NCBI GenBank assembly: GCA_023393115.1
Contig: JAEWMS010000066.1
Coordinates: 56,428-120,427 of the forward strand
Direction: 5' to 3'
Length of the DNA: 64,000 nucleotides
Source of the DNA: Bacillota bacterium
GTDB lineage: Bacteria > Bacillota > Clostridia > Acetivibrionales > DSM-1351
Translations under genes and position numbers: made by a program
Notes under the pieces: model-generated
The model's database searches: none
Seen by the model: the letters and a program-made list of their open reading frames with translations, nothing else
Told to the model about the DNA's origin: nothing
Shown: piece after piece, positions 32,893 through 41,769 of the stretch
Position numbering within the stretch: the first letter of the stretch is position 1
Layout of the letters: each line of letters opens with the position of its first letter

Positions 32893-33807
32893 ATGAATAT
32901 CCAATGGTTTCCGGGGCATATGGCAAAGACCAGAAGGCTTATTGCCGAAAATCTAAAGCTGGTTGATGTTATAATTGAGCTGCTGGATGCAAGAATTCCT
33001 TTCAGTAGCAGAAACCCCGAGATAAATTCTTTGATAAATAATAAACCCAGACTTATTGCCTTTAATAAATCCGATCTTGCTGATGAGCAGATATCAAGAC
33101 AATGGGTTCAATGGTATGCTGAGCAGGGAATCAGATGTATTTTGATAAATTCAATTAATGGTAAAGGGCTTAATGAAGTTAAATCCAGGGCCAGAGAGCT
33201 TATGTCAGAGAAAATTGAAAGAGACAGGGCCAAGGGCAAGCTTTTTACACCTGTAAGAACTATGGTGGTTGGCATTCCCAATGTTGGCAAGTCATCCTTT
33301 ATCAATAAAATTGTAGGAAAGGCAACAGCCGTAACAGGAGACAGGCCCGGAGTTACAAGAGGAAAACAGTGGATTAGAATTAATTCCGAGATAGAATTAC
33401 TGGATACCCCCGGTATTTTGTGGCCTAAGTTTGAAGATCAGGAAGTGGGCATGAATCTTGCTTTTACAGGAGCCATCAAAGACGACATAATGGATATCAG
33501 TGAAGTGGCCATGGAACTGCTTGTAAGGCTTTCAAGAACTTATCCCAATGAATTGTGTACTCGATTCAAACTGGATAGGGACATATTAAAGGATATTGAG
33601 CCACTTGAGCTTTTGGAGACTGTAGCCAGAAAAAGAGGTTGTATTGTTTCAAAGGGTCAAATTGACTACTCCAGAATATCTGCTATTGTCCTTGATGAAT
33701 TCCGGGGAGGAAAGATCGGAAGAATAACTCTTGAAAAGCCCGGGGACAGAGAGGAAACAGAAACATCCAAATCTGCTGGGAATAAAGACAGTCATGATGA
33801 ACTATAA
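32893..33807 (+). CDS. rbgA: Ribosome biogenesis GTPase RbgA (YlqF)
   Basis: A 304-residue circularly permuted GTPase that completes 50S subunit maturation. The N-terminal IQWFPGHMAKTRR signature is followed by G4 (NKSDL), G1 (GIPNVGKSSFINKI), G2/G3 (GDRPGVTRGKQW, DTPG), then the RNA-binding C-terminal helices. A bidirectional terminator follows the stop. Confidence 0.96.
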   Translation: MNIQWFPGHMAKTRRLIAENLKLVDVIIELLDARIPFSSRNPEINSLINNKPRLIAFNKSDLADEQISRQWVQWYAEQGIRCILINSINGKGLNEVKSRARELMSEKIERDRAKGKLFTPVRTMVVGIPNVGKSSFINKIVGKATAVTGDRPGVTRGKQWIRINSEIELLDTPGILWPKFEDQEVGMNLAFTGAIKDDIMDISEVAMELLVRLSRTYPNELCTRFKLDRDILKDIEPLELLETVARKRGCIVSKGQIDYSRISAIVLDEFRGGKIGRITLEKPGDREETETSKSAGNKDSHDEL

Positions 33808-33814
33808 AAAAGCG

Positions 33815-33852
33815 ACGGAGCCGATTTATGTAAAATCAGCTCCGTTTTATTT
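33815..33852 (+). terminator. Bidirectional terminator between rbgA and the convergent binding-protein gene
   Basis: ACGGAGC...GCTCCGT with further pairing inside (GATT/AATC). A TTTTATTTT tract follows on the plus strand and an A-rich tract precedes it, which serves the minus-strand gene. Confidence 0.75.
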
Positions 33853-33863
33853 TGCATAATTTT

Positions 33864-35369
33864 CTATTTCTTTTGCTGTACAAACTTGTCAACCTGTTTC
33901 TGCATTTCGGCTATAACCTTTTTTAAACCTACCTTGTTCATTTCCGAGTTCATTTTGGATAGAGTCTTGTTTGGATCCACCTTGCCTATTACAAGATTAT
34001 TGAGGTACTTTTCTTCAACCTTTTGTATTTTGTTAACCTGGCTCTCAATTGTATCAGAATTTACTTCAAAGCCTAATAAAGGCGAGGGAACAGCATTATT
34101 AACATATTCATTCTGTTTCTTCCAGCCTTCCGGATCAGAGCCGTAGTAAGAATAAACTATTGATTCATTACCGAATAGCCAGTTAGTACCAGGAGTATAG
34201 GATTCATATCCTTCATCAAGTATACTGATTTGATTATCTCCTATTTTTTCATAGTGATATTCTTCAATACCATGGTTAATCAAATTTGATAGATATTCAT
34301 CAGTGTTGACCAGTTCTAAAAACATCAAAGCTCGCTCGGGATTCTCTGAATTGGCCGAAATAGCGTGCATTGAACCGGATACACCACTGGTTGTCAAAGC
34401 TGGTTTTCCAAGCTGAATGGGAATAATACTATATCCGCGAGGGACACCTATTTCAAAGCTTGTAAAGGCTGATACGCTTGAATACATGGCAAAAAATTTA
34501 CCGAAATTCGCGTCATAATAGCTAGAGTCAGGTTCTGAAATTTTTGGAATATAACCTGCTTTATACCATTTATTCATAAGTGAAAACATAGCTTTTGCTT
34601 CACTTGTCTCATATTCATTTACCACTTTGGTACTTTTTCCATCTCGTAAAACTGCTCCTGGAGCATCTATGAGTCTGTCGTAGTTAAGAAGGTTTACTAC
34701 ATTATCACCATAATTATTGAAAGGATAAAAACCTATTACTCCTTTCTCTTTTGATTTAATGGTTTTAAGAATTGGTTCTAAATCTTGGAGCTTCTTTATC
34801 TTTGATACATCGACCTTATATTTATTTACAAGGTCTTCATTAAGAAGAATACCGTAATTTTTGATTATTGATGAGTTATAAACTGGTAAAGCATATATTC
34901 TTCCATTGACTTCTGCACCTTTGAGTATGTTTTTTCCAAGTAGGTCTTTTGTTTTTGGGGTGTAGATATCAAGCATATCGGTAATGTCTTTATAATAAGA
35001 CTTCAATGAATATTTTCTGTAATTTGCGGCCCAGTAAGCTGTGTAACTAATGTCAAAAGATTCTCCTGAAGCCATGAATATTGCTATATGTTGTTCAAAA
35101 TCGTCTCCCCACATATAGGTTTTCAGATCAAGAGTTGCGTTGATTTTGTCCTCAAGATAAGCATTTATTTCCTCTTGTACAATATCAATGTCTTCCTGAT
35201 CTCCATTACCAATAACAATCCATTTGAGTTTAACAGGTTCTGAGATATCAATTTCAGTGTTTGCTTTAACCGGCAAGTTACTACTTAGACAAAAAGTTAA
35301 AATTAGAAAAGCCGAGAGGAGAAGAGCCAGTTTTCTTAAAGTTCTACTTTTATTTGAGACTTCAAACAT
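33864..35369 (-). CDS. Orphan extracellular solute-binding protein (carbohydrate/DUF3502-like)
   Basis: A 501-residue secreted protein of the ABC solute-binding class. The signal peptide (LALLLSAFLILTFCLSSN) has a Cys after Phe, a poor lipobox, so anchoring is uncertain; cleavage after VKA is the alternative. The mature part has GGDFxxH-like and GRIYALPVYN segments typical of family 1 sugar or peptide-sugar binding proteins with a C-terminal DUF3502-like region. No permease or ATPase gene lies beside it. The start follows CAGGAGG. It faces the housekeeping genes on both sides. Confidence 0.8.
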   Translation of the reverse strand: MFEVSNKSRTLRKLALLLSAFLILTFCLSSNLPVKANTEIDISEPVKLKWIVIGNGDQEDIDIVQEEINAYLEDKINATLDLKTYMWGDDFEQHIAIFMASGESFDISYTAYWAANYRKYSLKSYYKDITDMLDIYTPKTKDLLGKNILKGAEVNGRIYALPVYNSSIIKNYGILLNEDLVNKYKVDVSKIKKLQDLEPILKTIKSKEKGVIGFYPFNNYGDNVVNLLNYDRLIDAPGAVLRDGKSTKVVNEYETSEAKAMFSLMNKWYKAGYIPKISEPDSSYYDANFGKFFAMYSSVSAFTSFEIGVPRGYSIIPIQLGKPALTTSGVSGSMHAISANSENPERALMFLELVNTDEYLSNLINHGIEEYHYEKIGDNQISILDEGYESYTPGTNWLFGNESIVYSYYGSDPEGWKKQNEYVNNAVPSPLLGFEVNSDTIESQVNKIQKVEEKYLNNLVIGKVDPNKTLSKMNSEMNKVGLKKVIAEMQKQVDKFVQQKK

Positions 35370-35624
35370 GTGAAATACCTCCTGATGTCAAAAATGATTA
35401 AATTGATATAATTATAACACATATGTTTATAATTACCAATTATTTTACAAAATAGTTCAGCCGAATAAATATATTCTGACACTAGCCAAAGCCATAATTC
35501 TGTAGTAAAGTTATAAATGTTATAAGTGTTAGAAACAAAGGTGACAGAGCTATTAAATTTGCACATATATTATGCACTTTACTTGTGTACGTTAATTTAC
35601 ATAAAATATCAGGGGGACGGATAT

Positions 35625-36389
35625 ATGGTTAAAATATCCCTTAAACAGATACAGGAGCAGGTTCAGGATAAAACCATCGATGAGGCCATAGAATATTTAT
35701 TGTCTTATCAAAATCATGGTACAGGAGTTGGAAAGCTCCTGGAGAAATATTATAAGCTCAGGGAAAAGAAACAAGCCGAAATAGAACGCTTGGAGAAAAT
35801 GCTTTCTTTTGAAAAGCAGGCCCGTGAGGAAGGCTACAGGTATATAGCCGGAGTTGATGAAGCAGGAAGGGGTCCTCTTGCAGGACCAGTTGTGGCAGCA
35901 GCTGTTATTTTTCGAGAAGGCGTTACAATCGAGGGTGTAAATGATTCCAAAAAGCTCAGTGAAGCACGAAGAGAGGCCTTATTTGCCGAAATAAAGGATA
36001 AAGCTTTGGCTTATGGTATACAGGCCATTGACGAAAAGTGTATTGATGACATAAATATTCTGAATGCTACCAAATTAGCCATGACTAAAGCTATTGAACA
36101 GCTTAAGCCAAATGCCGACTGTATACTGCTTGATGCGGTCAGACTGGAGGGTGTTGCAACCAGACAGGTTCCAATCATAAAAGGAGACAGTTTGAGTTTT
36201 TCTATCGCTGCCGCTTCAATTCTTGCGAAGGTAACCAGAGACAGGCTTTTAACCGAGTATGACAAGCAGTATCCCGAATACGGCTTCGCTATACATAAAG
36301 GCTATGCAACACCTCAGCATATTTCAGCTATTAAAAAAATCGGACTTTGTCCGATACATAGATTAAGCTTTGTAAAAAACTTTATTTAG
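35625..36389 (+). CDS. rnhB: Ribonuclease HII
   Basis: A 254-residue enzyme that removes RNA primers and single ribonucleotides from DNA. It shows VDEAGRGPLAGPVVAAAV, NDSKKLSEARRE, the DAVRLEG Asp motif and KGYATPQHISAI. An N-terminal helical extension of about 70 residues, as in Firmicute RnhB, precedes the catalytic domain. The ATG after AGGGGGACGG is chosen over an upstream in-frame codon at 35526 that lacks a ribosome site. Confidence 0.95.
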   Translation: MVKISLKQIQEQVQDKTIDEAIEYLLSYQNHGTGVGKLLEKYYKLREKKQAEIERLEKMLSFEKQAREEGYRYIAGVDEAGRGPLAGPVVAAAVIFREGVTIEGVNDSKKLSEARREALFAEIKDKALAYGIQAIDEKCIDDINILNATKLAMTKAIEQLKPNADCILLDAVRLEGVATRQVPIIKGDSLSFSIAAASILAKVTRDRLLTEYDKQYPEYGFAIHKGYATPQHISAIKKIGLCPIHRLSFVKNFI

Positions 36390-36402
36390 TTGGGGTGATG
36401 TT

Positions 36403-38337
36403 TTGAAAATAGATATTGGTCTGACTACTGCAGCAGTCAACACAACATATACCGGCCCGGACATAATGAGCAAATTAAAACCGGGTGATAACGTAAGAGC
36501 TCAGATTCATGAAAATTCGGGAAACGAATTGACTTTAAAGTTCTCCGACGGTACGGTGGTATCTGCAGCTGCTGCATCGGCCATCGATTCTGCAGAAGGC
36601 GAATTTGTAAATCTTACATTTAAGGGGATTGTTAACGACAAGCCTGCCTTTGAGGTGTCTGAAAAAAACGTAGTTTCTCAACCAGATAAAGCAATTAATA
36701 ATATACGAATCACTCTGGCTGCTCTAAAGCTTCCTGTTACAGAGGAAAATATTCAGATAGCCAAAGCATTGCTAGAGCAAAATGTACAGGTTACCACTGA
36801 TAATGTGGCAAAAATGACTACTCTTTTGAAAAATAACATAGATTTGAAGCTTGATGCGGCGGCTTTTCTTACAGCCTCAAAACTTACAGACGATGCTAAT
36901 AATATTCAAAAGCTTCAGACTCTTCTTGCCGGCAGATTAAAAATAAGCAATGATATTTCTGAACTTATCAAGCTGATAGACACATTGGGAAAGGGCGGCG
37001 ACGGTTTATCGGCTTCCTCTTCAATGAACTTGAATAGTACCAATTCACAGGTTATAAATCAGCTAATTGGAAAGGTTATTGAACAGCTGGCTGAAAAAGG
37101 CGAATTAATTACTAATGGAGGCAGCAAGACTGGTGCTTCCGACAGTTCGGAAGGCTTGACCAAGACCGGACAGGGACAGGCTGACAAAGCTAATTCTGCT
37201 GTCTTAAACAGCGGTGGCAATACCCGGGATGCAGCTATTCAGGGTAAAGTAAGAGATGTTCTTATTTTGGATTCAAACACTGATAAAAATGCCGGCCAAA
37301 ATGCTGCAATAAAGTCTCCTGGAAACGCAAATACAACAGAAGCCGGTAAGGTTAGTGCAAATACAGTTACCACTACTAATGCAAATAGTAATGCCAATGC
37401 CAATGTAAATCAAAAAATTGGTGAAAATAGCAGTACAGGTATAGGTGCAGGTGCCGGTAACAATATCGCGGAAAACAATGATTCACATAAGGCACAGGAA
37501 GTAAATACATTTAATGCGAATACTTCTGCTAAAGCTATAGATTTAGATCAAAATAACGTCTCTGAGAAGTTGATGAATCTTCTGAAGGGTGAAGCTGTCC
37601 CCGGCAAGTCTGACCTACAGCTTATAAATGCCTTTACCAGAGAGATTAATTCCATGATAGACTCAGGTCGCTTAACGGGGGAAGAACTGTCGGCAGCAAA
37701 GCAGCTTGCCGGGGGAGAAAAACTCTTCGCAACTGCGGTAAATAGCCTTAAGAACCTGTTTATCAAAGTTGATGAAACAGGTGAAGCTATTAATCCTGTT
37801 AAGCTTTATAAAGAAATGGACGATGCCCTGCAGGTTCTGAAAAGTACTGTACAGCAGTTGCCGCAGGGTATACGTGAAGCTGCAGCATCAATAGTAAATA
37901 ATCTGGATAGTAATGTGAATTTCATAAATCAGCTGAATAATTACAGTTCCTATGTGCAGCTTCCGTTGAGTATATTTAATCAGAATACAACAGGCGAGCT
38001 GTATATGCTTAAGAAGGGGCCTAAGTCAAAAAAGCTTGATCCTTCAAATATGACTGTACTTATATCACTGGACAGTAATAATATCGGAAGGATTGATACA
38101 CTGCTCAGTATAGATAAGAAAAATATCAGCACTAATTTCAGACTTGAAAACAGCGAAGTTTTCCCCGTATTAAAGGAGCATCACAAACAGCTGTACAATA
38201 GTCTTATTGAGAAAGGCTTCAGACTGGTGGACTTTACATACAGACTTATGGAGGAGCCCTTAAATATAGTTAATTTTGAAGCAGAGGCCAAAAAGGAATT
38301 TGTTAAAAGTTCAAATAACATTGATATAATTATTTAG
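36403..38337 (+). CDS. FliK-like (flagellar hook-length control-like) protein, YlqG position
   Basis: A 644-residue protein starting at TTG behind GGGGTG. The middle (about residues 245-385) is low-complexity, rich in Asn, Ala, Ser, Thr and Gly, which is typical of molecular-ruler proteins. The last 130 residues (from LYMLKKGPKSKKLDPSNMTVLISL) resemble the FliK C-terminal domain. It is encoded next to a FlhB C-terminal-like protein, its expected partner, but away from flagellar genes. The same pair follows rnhB in Bacillus. The function of this stand-alone pair is not established. Confidence 0.75.
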   Translation: MKIDIGLTTAAVNTTYTGPDIMSKLKPGDNVRAQIHENSGNELTLKFSDGTVVSAAAASAIDSAEGEFVNLTFKGIVNDKPAFEVSEKNVVSQPDKAINNIRITLAALKLPVTEENIQIAKALLEQNVQVTTDNVAKMTTLLKNNIDLKLDAAAFLTASKLTDDANNIQKLQTLLAGRLKISNDISELIKLIDTLGKGGDGLSASSSMNLNSTNSQVINQLIGKVIEQLAEKGELITNGGSKTGASDSSEGLTKTGQGQADKANSAVLNSGGNTRDAAIQGKVRDVLILDSNTDKNAGQNAAIKSPGNANTTEAGKVSANTVTTTNANSNANANVNQKIGENSSTGIGAGAGNNIAENNDSHKAQEVNTFNANTSAKAIDLDQNNVSEKLMNLLKGEAVPGKSDLQLINAFTREINSMIDSGRLTGEELSAAKQLAGGEKLFATAVNSLKNLFIKVDETGEAINPVKLYKEMDDALQVLKSTVQQLPQGIREAAASIVNNLDSNVNFINQLNNYSSYVQLPLSIFNQNTTGELYMLKKGPKSKKLDPSNMTVLISLDSNNIGRIDTLLSIDKKNISTNFRLENSEVFPVLKEHHKQLYNSLIEKGFRLVDFTYRLMEEPLNIVNFEAEAKKEFVKSSNNIDIII

Positions 38338-38369
38338 ACAATTAATTGAAAAAAGGGCGGGTGAATTTT

Positions 38370-38666
38370 TTGCAAAACAATACAAGACACAGGAAGAATA
38401 TAAAGCAAGCAACGGCTCTTCAGTACTCGCCTGATACAGATGTTGCACCAAAGGTAATTGCCACAGGGCAGGGAATTGTTGCCGAAAAAATTATTGAAAA
38501 GGCAAAAGAAGCAGATGTACCTGTCTATCAGAATGCTAATCTTGCTCAAACCCTTTCTGCACTTGGGATCGGAGACCAGATCCCGCCGGAAATATATGAG
38601 GTTGTTGCTGAAATTCTTGTTTTTATAGGGAGTGTAGATAAGAGCTATGGAGAACGCTTTGAGTAA
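38370..38666 (+). CDS. FlhB C-terminal domain-like protein (YlqH type)
   Basis: A protein of about 98 residues resembling the cytoplasmic substrate-specificity domain of FlhB: ATALQYSPDTDVAPKVIATGQGIVAEKIIEKAKEADVPVYQ. The NPTH autocleavage motif is absent and there is no membrane part. The TTG at 38370 is chosen for its spacing from GGGCGG; a TTG at 38346 would add eight residues. It follows the FliK-like gene by about 30 bases. Confidence 0.85.
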   Translation: MQNNTRHRKNIKQATALQYSPDTDVAPKVIATGQGIVAEKIIEKAKEADVPVYQNANLAQTLSALGIGDQIPPEIYEVVAEILVFIGSVDKSYGERFE

Positions 38667-38699
38667 TATCTATCTGTATGAAAGCAACGGGTATGTTCT

Positions 38700-39080
38700 A
38701 TGACTGATTTAAATAAAAGAAGGCTTGGAGCTGACGGTGAGGAGAAAGCAGTACAGTTTCTCCAAAAACAGAACTATAAAATACTAAAAACAAATTTCAG
38801 GGTTGGCCGTTTGGGCGAAATAGATATAATTGCAGGAATTGGGGAATATATTTGTTTTATAGAGGTTAAGACCAGACGGTCCTTGACCTATGGTACGCCG
38901 GGAGAGGCAGTAACAGCCTTGAAGCAAAAGAAAATAAAGCAGCTTGCTTCCATATTTTTATCAAAAACTTTTAATACAAATCAGTACATACGCTTCGATG
39001 TTATTGAAATAATACTAACACAACAGAAAAACACCTCTGATGAAATAGTGAGTATAAACCATATTATAAATGCATTTTAA
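38700..39080 (+). CDS. YraN/UPF0102-family nuclease-like protein
   Basis: A 126-residue protein of the restriction-endonuclease-like fold. It shows RRLGADGEEKAVQFLQ, NFRVGRLGEIDIIA and FIEVKTRRS, the last two supplying the PD-(D/E)xK acidic and lysine residues. The family is found next to rnhB in many bacteria and is thought to act in DNA repair or processing, without a settled activity. Confidence 0.9.
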   Translation: MTDLNKRRLGADGEEKAVQFLQKQNYKILKTNFRVGRLGEIDIIAGIGEYICFIEVKTRRSLTYGTPGEAVTALKQKKIKQLASIFLSKTFNTNQYIRFDVIEIILTQQKNTSDEIVSINHIINAF

Positions 39081-39147
39081 CAATGCATTTTTTATTGTCT
39101 GGAGTAAAGGAATATATGCAAATTTCTTGGGAAAGGTAGGCAGGTAT

Positions 39148-40083
39148 ATGTTAATATTAGATGCCCATTGTGACACAATTACAACAATAATGAAAAGGGA
39201 TGAGGAACTCCGAAAAAATAATTGCCATATTGATTTATGCAGATTAAAAGAATATGAAAACTATGTTCAGTTTTTTGCAGCATTTATTTCTCCTGAACAT
39301 GCTAAAATGGGTGCATTAAAGAGAACACTAAGTATTATTGACAAACTTTATCAGGAAATAGAAATTAATAAAGATGATATTTCATTATGTCGTAATTACA
39401 ACGATATTATTAATTGCTGTCAAAGCGGAAAAGTAGCAGCGGTGCTGACTATAGAAGGTGGCGAGGCTCTGGAGGGCAGTATTTCTTCCTTGAGAATACT
39501 ATACCAGCTAGGTGTTAGAGCCATGACCCTGACCTGGAATTACAGAAACCAAATTGCAGATGGAGTACTGGACGGAGTTTCAGGCGGTGGCCTCACACCC
39601 TTCGGTCGGGAAGTTATATCTGATATGAACCGGATAGGGATGTTGATAGATGTTTCACATATATCCGAGCCTGGCTTTTGGGATGTTCTGAGTTTATCGA
39701 ATAAACCAATAATAGCATCCCATTCAAATGCAAAGAGTTTATGCGGCCATGTCAGGAATCTTACAGATGACCAGTTGTTGGCATTAAAGAAGAATGGGGG
39801 AGTTACAGGAATAAATCTTTATCCTGTTTTTCTTAACAACAGCGGGACGGCTACTATAAAAGATGCACTGTCACACATAGAATATATTCTGGCCCTTACT
39901 GGTGAAGATACTCTTGGATTTGGATCAGATTTTGATGGAATAGATTCAACTCCTGAGGGCATGGAAGGGGTACAGTGTTATTCAGAGCTGTTAAATGAAA
40001 TGCTCCGGCTTAACTATAGTGAGTCACTTGTTAAAAAAATTGCCGGTGAAAACTTTATGAGGGTCATTAAAGAAGTATTGTAA
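39148..40083 (+). CDS. Membrane dipeptidase (renal dipeptidase family)
   Basis: A 311-residue zinc peptidase from the ATG after AAAGGTAGGCAGG. An upstream in-frame start at 39070 overlaps yraN and is less likely. Metal ligands appear as DAHCDT at the start, the bridging Glu in LTIEGGEAL, and the histidines in DVSHISEP and ASHSNAKSLCGHVRN. The GFGSDFDGI motif near the end completes the site. It should cleave dipeptides, including D-amino-acid ones, in the cytoplasm. Confidence 0.92.
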   Translation: MLILDAHCDTITTIMKRDEELRKNNCHIDLCRLKEYENYVQFFAAFISPEHAKMGALKRTLSIIDKLYQEIEINKDDISLCRNYNDIINCCQSGKVAAVLTIEGGEALEGSISSLRILYQLGVRAMTLTWNYRNQIADGVLDGVSGGGLTPFGREVISDMNRIGMLIDVSHISEPGFWDVLSLSNKPIIASHSNAKSLCGHVRNLTDDQLLALKKNGGVTGINLYPVFLNNSGTATIKDALSHIEYILALTGEDTLGFGSDFDGIDSTPEGMEGVQCYSELLNEMLRLNYSESLVKKIAGENFMRVIKEVL

Positions 40084-40383
40084 TAATTGTTTGTTTCCGG
40101 TTCAAATAACTGCAGTTTAATATTAGAATTCCTGCATAATCCATGTCCAATGTATAAATTTAATAAAAGCTCAATATTTTTTTGAATATAAAGAACAATA
40201 AACTTGCAAAGAGCCATAATATGTATTAGAATTAGTAAAGATTATCACTGTATTTGAGAGGAGACCAACTATGAATAGTCAATAGAAAATGTAAATATTA
40301 TTTAGAATTTTAGTTGGGTAAAAAGAGTATAGCAAACAAAGCATCTACAGATGCATTTTGAAAATTGAATATGGGAGACTGGA
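40084..40383 (+). other. Non-coding stretch downstream of the IS110 transposase
   Basis: No gene is seen. A GAGAGGAG ribosome-like site at 40255-40262 is followed by an ATG and only four codons before TAG, possibly the front of a gene interrupted by the insertion. A small hairpin GCATCTACAGATGC lies at about 40343. One end of the IS element must be in this stretch. Confidence 0.4.
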
Positions 40384-41547
40384 CTAAGCCAGATTGAATT
40401 TTAAGTTATCGGTCATCATTTTATGAATGACACGAACGAGTTTATGGGCTACATGTCCAAGGGCATTGTAATGGGAACGTCCCTGAGATATTTTTAAATC
40501 ATAGTAGTCTTTAAAGGTCTTGTTATTCAGGGTAGCCTGCCAAGCAGCATTAATTAATGCATATCGAAGCATTTTAGATCCACGTTTTGACATTCTGGTA
40601 TGAGCTGCAGTAAATTTGCCAGACTGGTTTACAGAAGGATCAAGGCCTGCGTAGGCAAGCAACTGACAAGATGAATTAAATCGGTTAATATCCCCGATTT
40701 CCCCAAGAATTGTGGCACCATTAAGACTACCGATACCTGGAACTGTTTTGATCACAGAATCCATTTCATTCATTAAGGATTTGATGGTTGAATCTAATTC
40801 TTGGAGTTGTTCATCATAAAGTTCAATCTGAATAATAGATTGAGAAATCTGTAAGGATAAGGTATGATTTTTAGTACCGACAGATTTGTTTGCGAGTTCT
40901 TTTAAAGCAATAGCTGTATCTTTATCGAAATGGCCGTGGGAAGCTTTTCTCAAAAGATTGCTAAGCTTGGTAAGGTGCATCGCAGCAATCTTGTCGGGAT
41001 CTGAACATTCCTTCAAGAGAGTGTAGCAGGCGTTGATATGTATACCTGATTTGAAGAAGTATTGTAGCTCAGGAAACAATTGATCAACGTAAGTTACAAG
41101 TTGAATCTTAACCTTAGTCCTGGCTTTGATGAGTTTTTGGCGGAAGCGACAAAGGTTCTTCAATTTCAAGGTTTCCAAATCCCTTTGAGTAAATAGACGA
41201 TACTGGTTCATCATGAGAGCCTTAATAATTAAATAAGTATCGACGCTATCTGTCTTGGTTTTTCGGATGTTAGTTTTCCGTAATGTAGCAGTCTGAATAG
41301 GATTGATAACGCAGATGCGAAAGCCCCTGGTGAAAAGGAAACAAATAAGGTTCTCACCGTAATGGGCAGTGGATTCCATGCCGATAAGCAACGATTCTTT
41401 TTCAAAAGTAGAAAGTTTTGAAAGAATGGACTGAAAGCCGGTATGGTCATTAGTAAAGCTAAAGGGCTTAATCAGTACTTCACCATCTGTGGACATAACA
41501 GAGGCAAAATGTTTTTGCTTGGCAATATCAATGCCAACGTAAATCAT
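40384..41547 (-). CDS. IS110-family transposase
   Basis: A 387-residue DEDD-type recombinase. The RuvC-like N-terminus shows IYVGIDIAKQKHFA, GMESTAHYG and TKTDSVDTYLI, giving the four acidic residues. The C-terminal Tnp20 domain has VPGIGSLNGATILGEIGDINRF and the serine-bearing GSKMLRYALINAAW. The ATG at 41547 follows AAAGGAG. The gene is intact, so the element may still be active. Confidence 0.95.
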   Translation of the reverse strand: MIYVGIDIAKQKHFASVMSTDGEVLIKPFSFTNDHTGFQSILSKLSTFEKESLLIGMESTAHYGENLICFLFTRGFRICVINPIQTATLRKTNIRKTKTDSVDTYLIIKALMMNQYRLFTQRDLETLKLKNLCRFRQKLIKARTKVKIQLVTYVDQLFPELQYFFKSGIHINACYTLLKECSDPDKIAAMHLTKLSNLLRKASHGHFDKDTAIALKELANKSVGTKNHTLSLQISQSIIQIELYDEQLQELDSTIKSLMNEMDSVIKTVPGIGSLNGATILGEIGDINRFNSSCQLLAYAGLDPSVNQSGKFTAAHTRMSKRGSKMLRYALINAAWQATLNNKTFKDYYDLKISQGRSHYNALGHVAHKLVRVIHKMMTDNLKFNLA

Positions 41548-41556
41548 GAGAAACAA

Positions 41557-41730
41557 CTCCTTTAAATATAATCACTGTGGGTGGTCCACCTAGTTTTATC
41601 ATCTTAAACTTGCGTGACATAAAAGCTCAGAGGCTTATCCAACTATAAAAGATTAAGATAAAACTGTGGCAATACACTCCTTAAAATAGTCTAGGCTATA
41701 GAAACAAAATAAAAAGTCCACAGTGTTAAA
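41557..41730 (-). ncRNA. Candidate bridge RNA region of the IS110 element
   Basis: The flank upstream of the transposase is rich in pairing. AGTTTTATC...TTAA near 41592-41607 pairs with TTAAGATAAAACT near 41652-41665, enclosing an AAGC-CTCTG-AGCTT stem-loop (minus-strand reading). CACTGTGG (41573-41580) pairs with CCACAGTG (41718-41725). IS110 relatives encode a bridge RNA at this position. The guide loops are not assigned. Confidence 0.5.
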
Positions 41731-41769
41731 CAAAGTATAAATAAAAAATATAAAGAAAGGAATGTATTG

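Larger units (their letters stand above)
40384..41730 (-). mobile_element. IS110-family insertion element, ends not fixed
   Basis: IS110 elements lack terminal inverted repeats and usually make no target duplication, so the exact borders cannot be read here. The span covers the transposase and its structured 5' non-coding flank. The insertion lies between the dipeptidase and aminotransferase genes. Confidence 0.75.
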
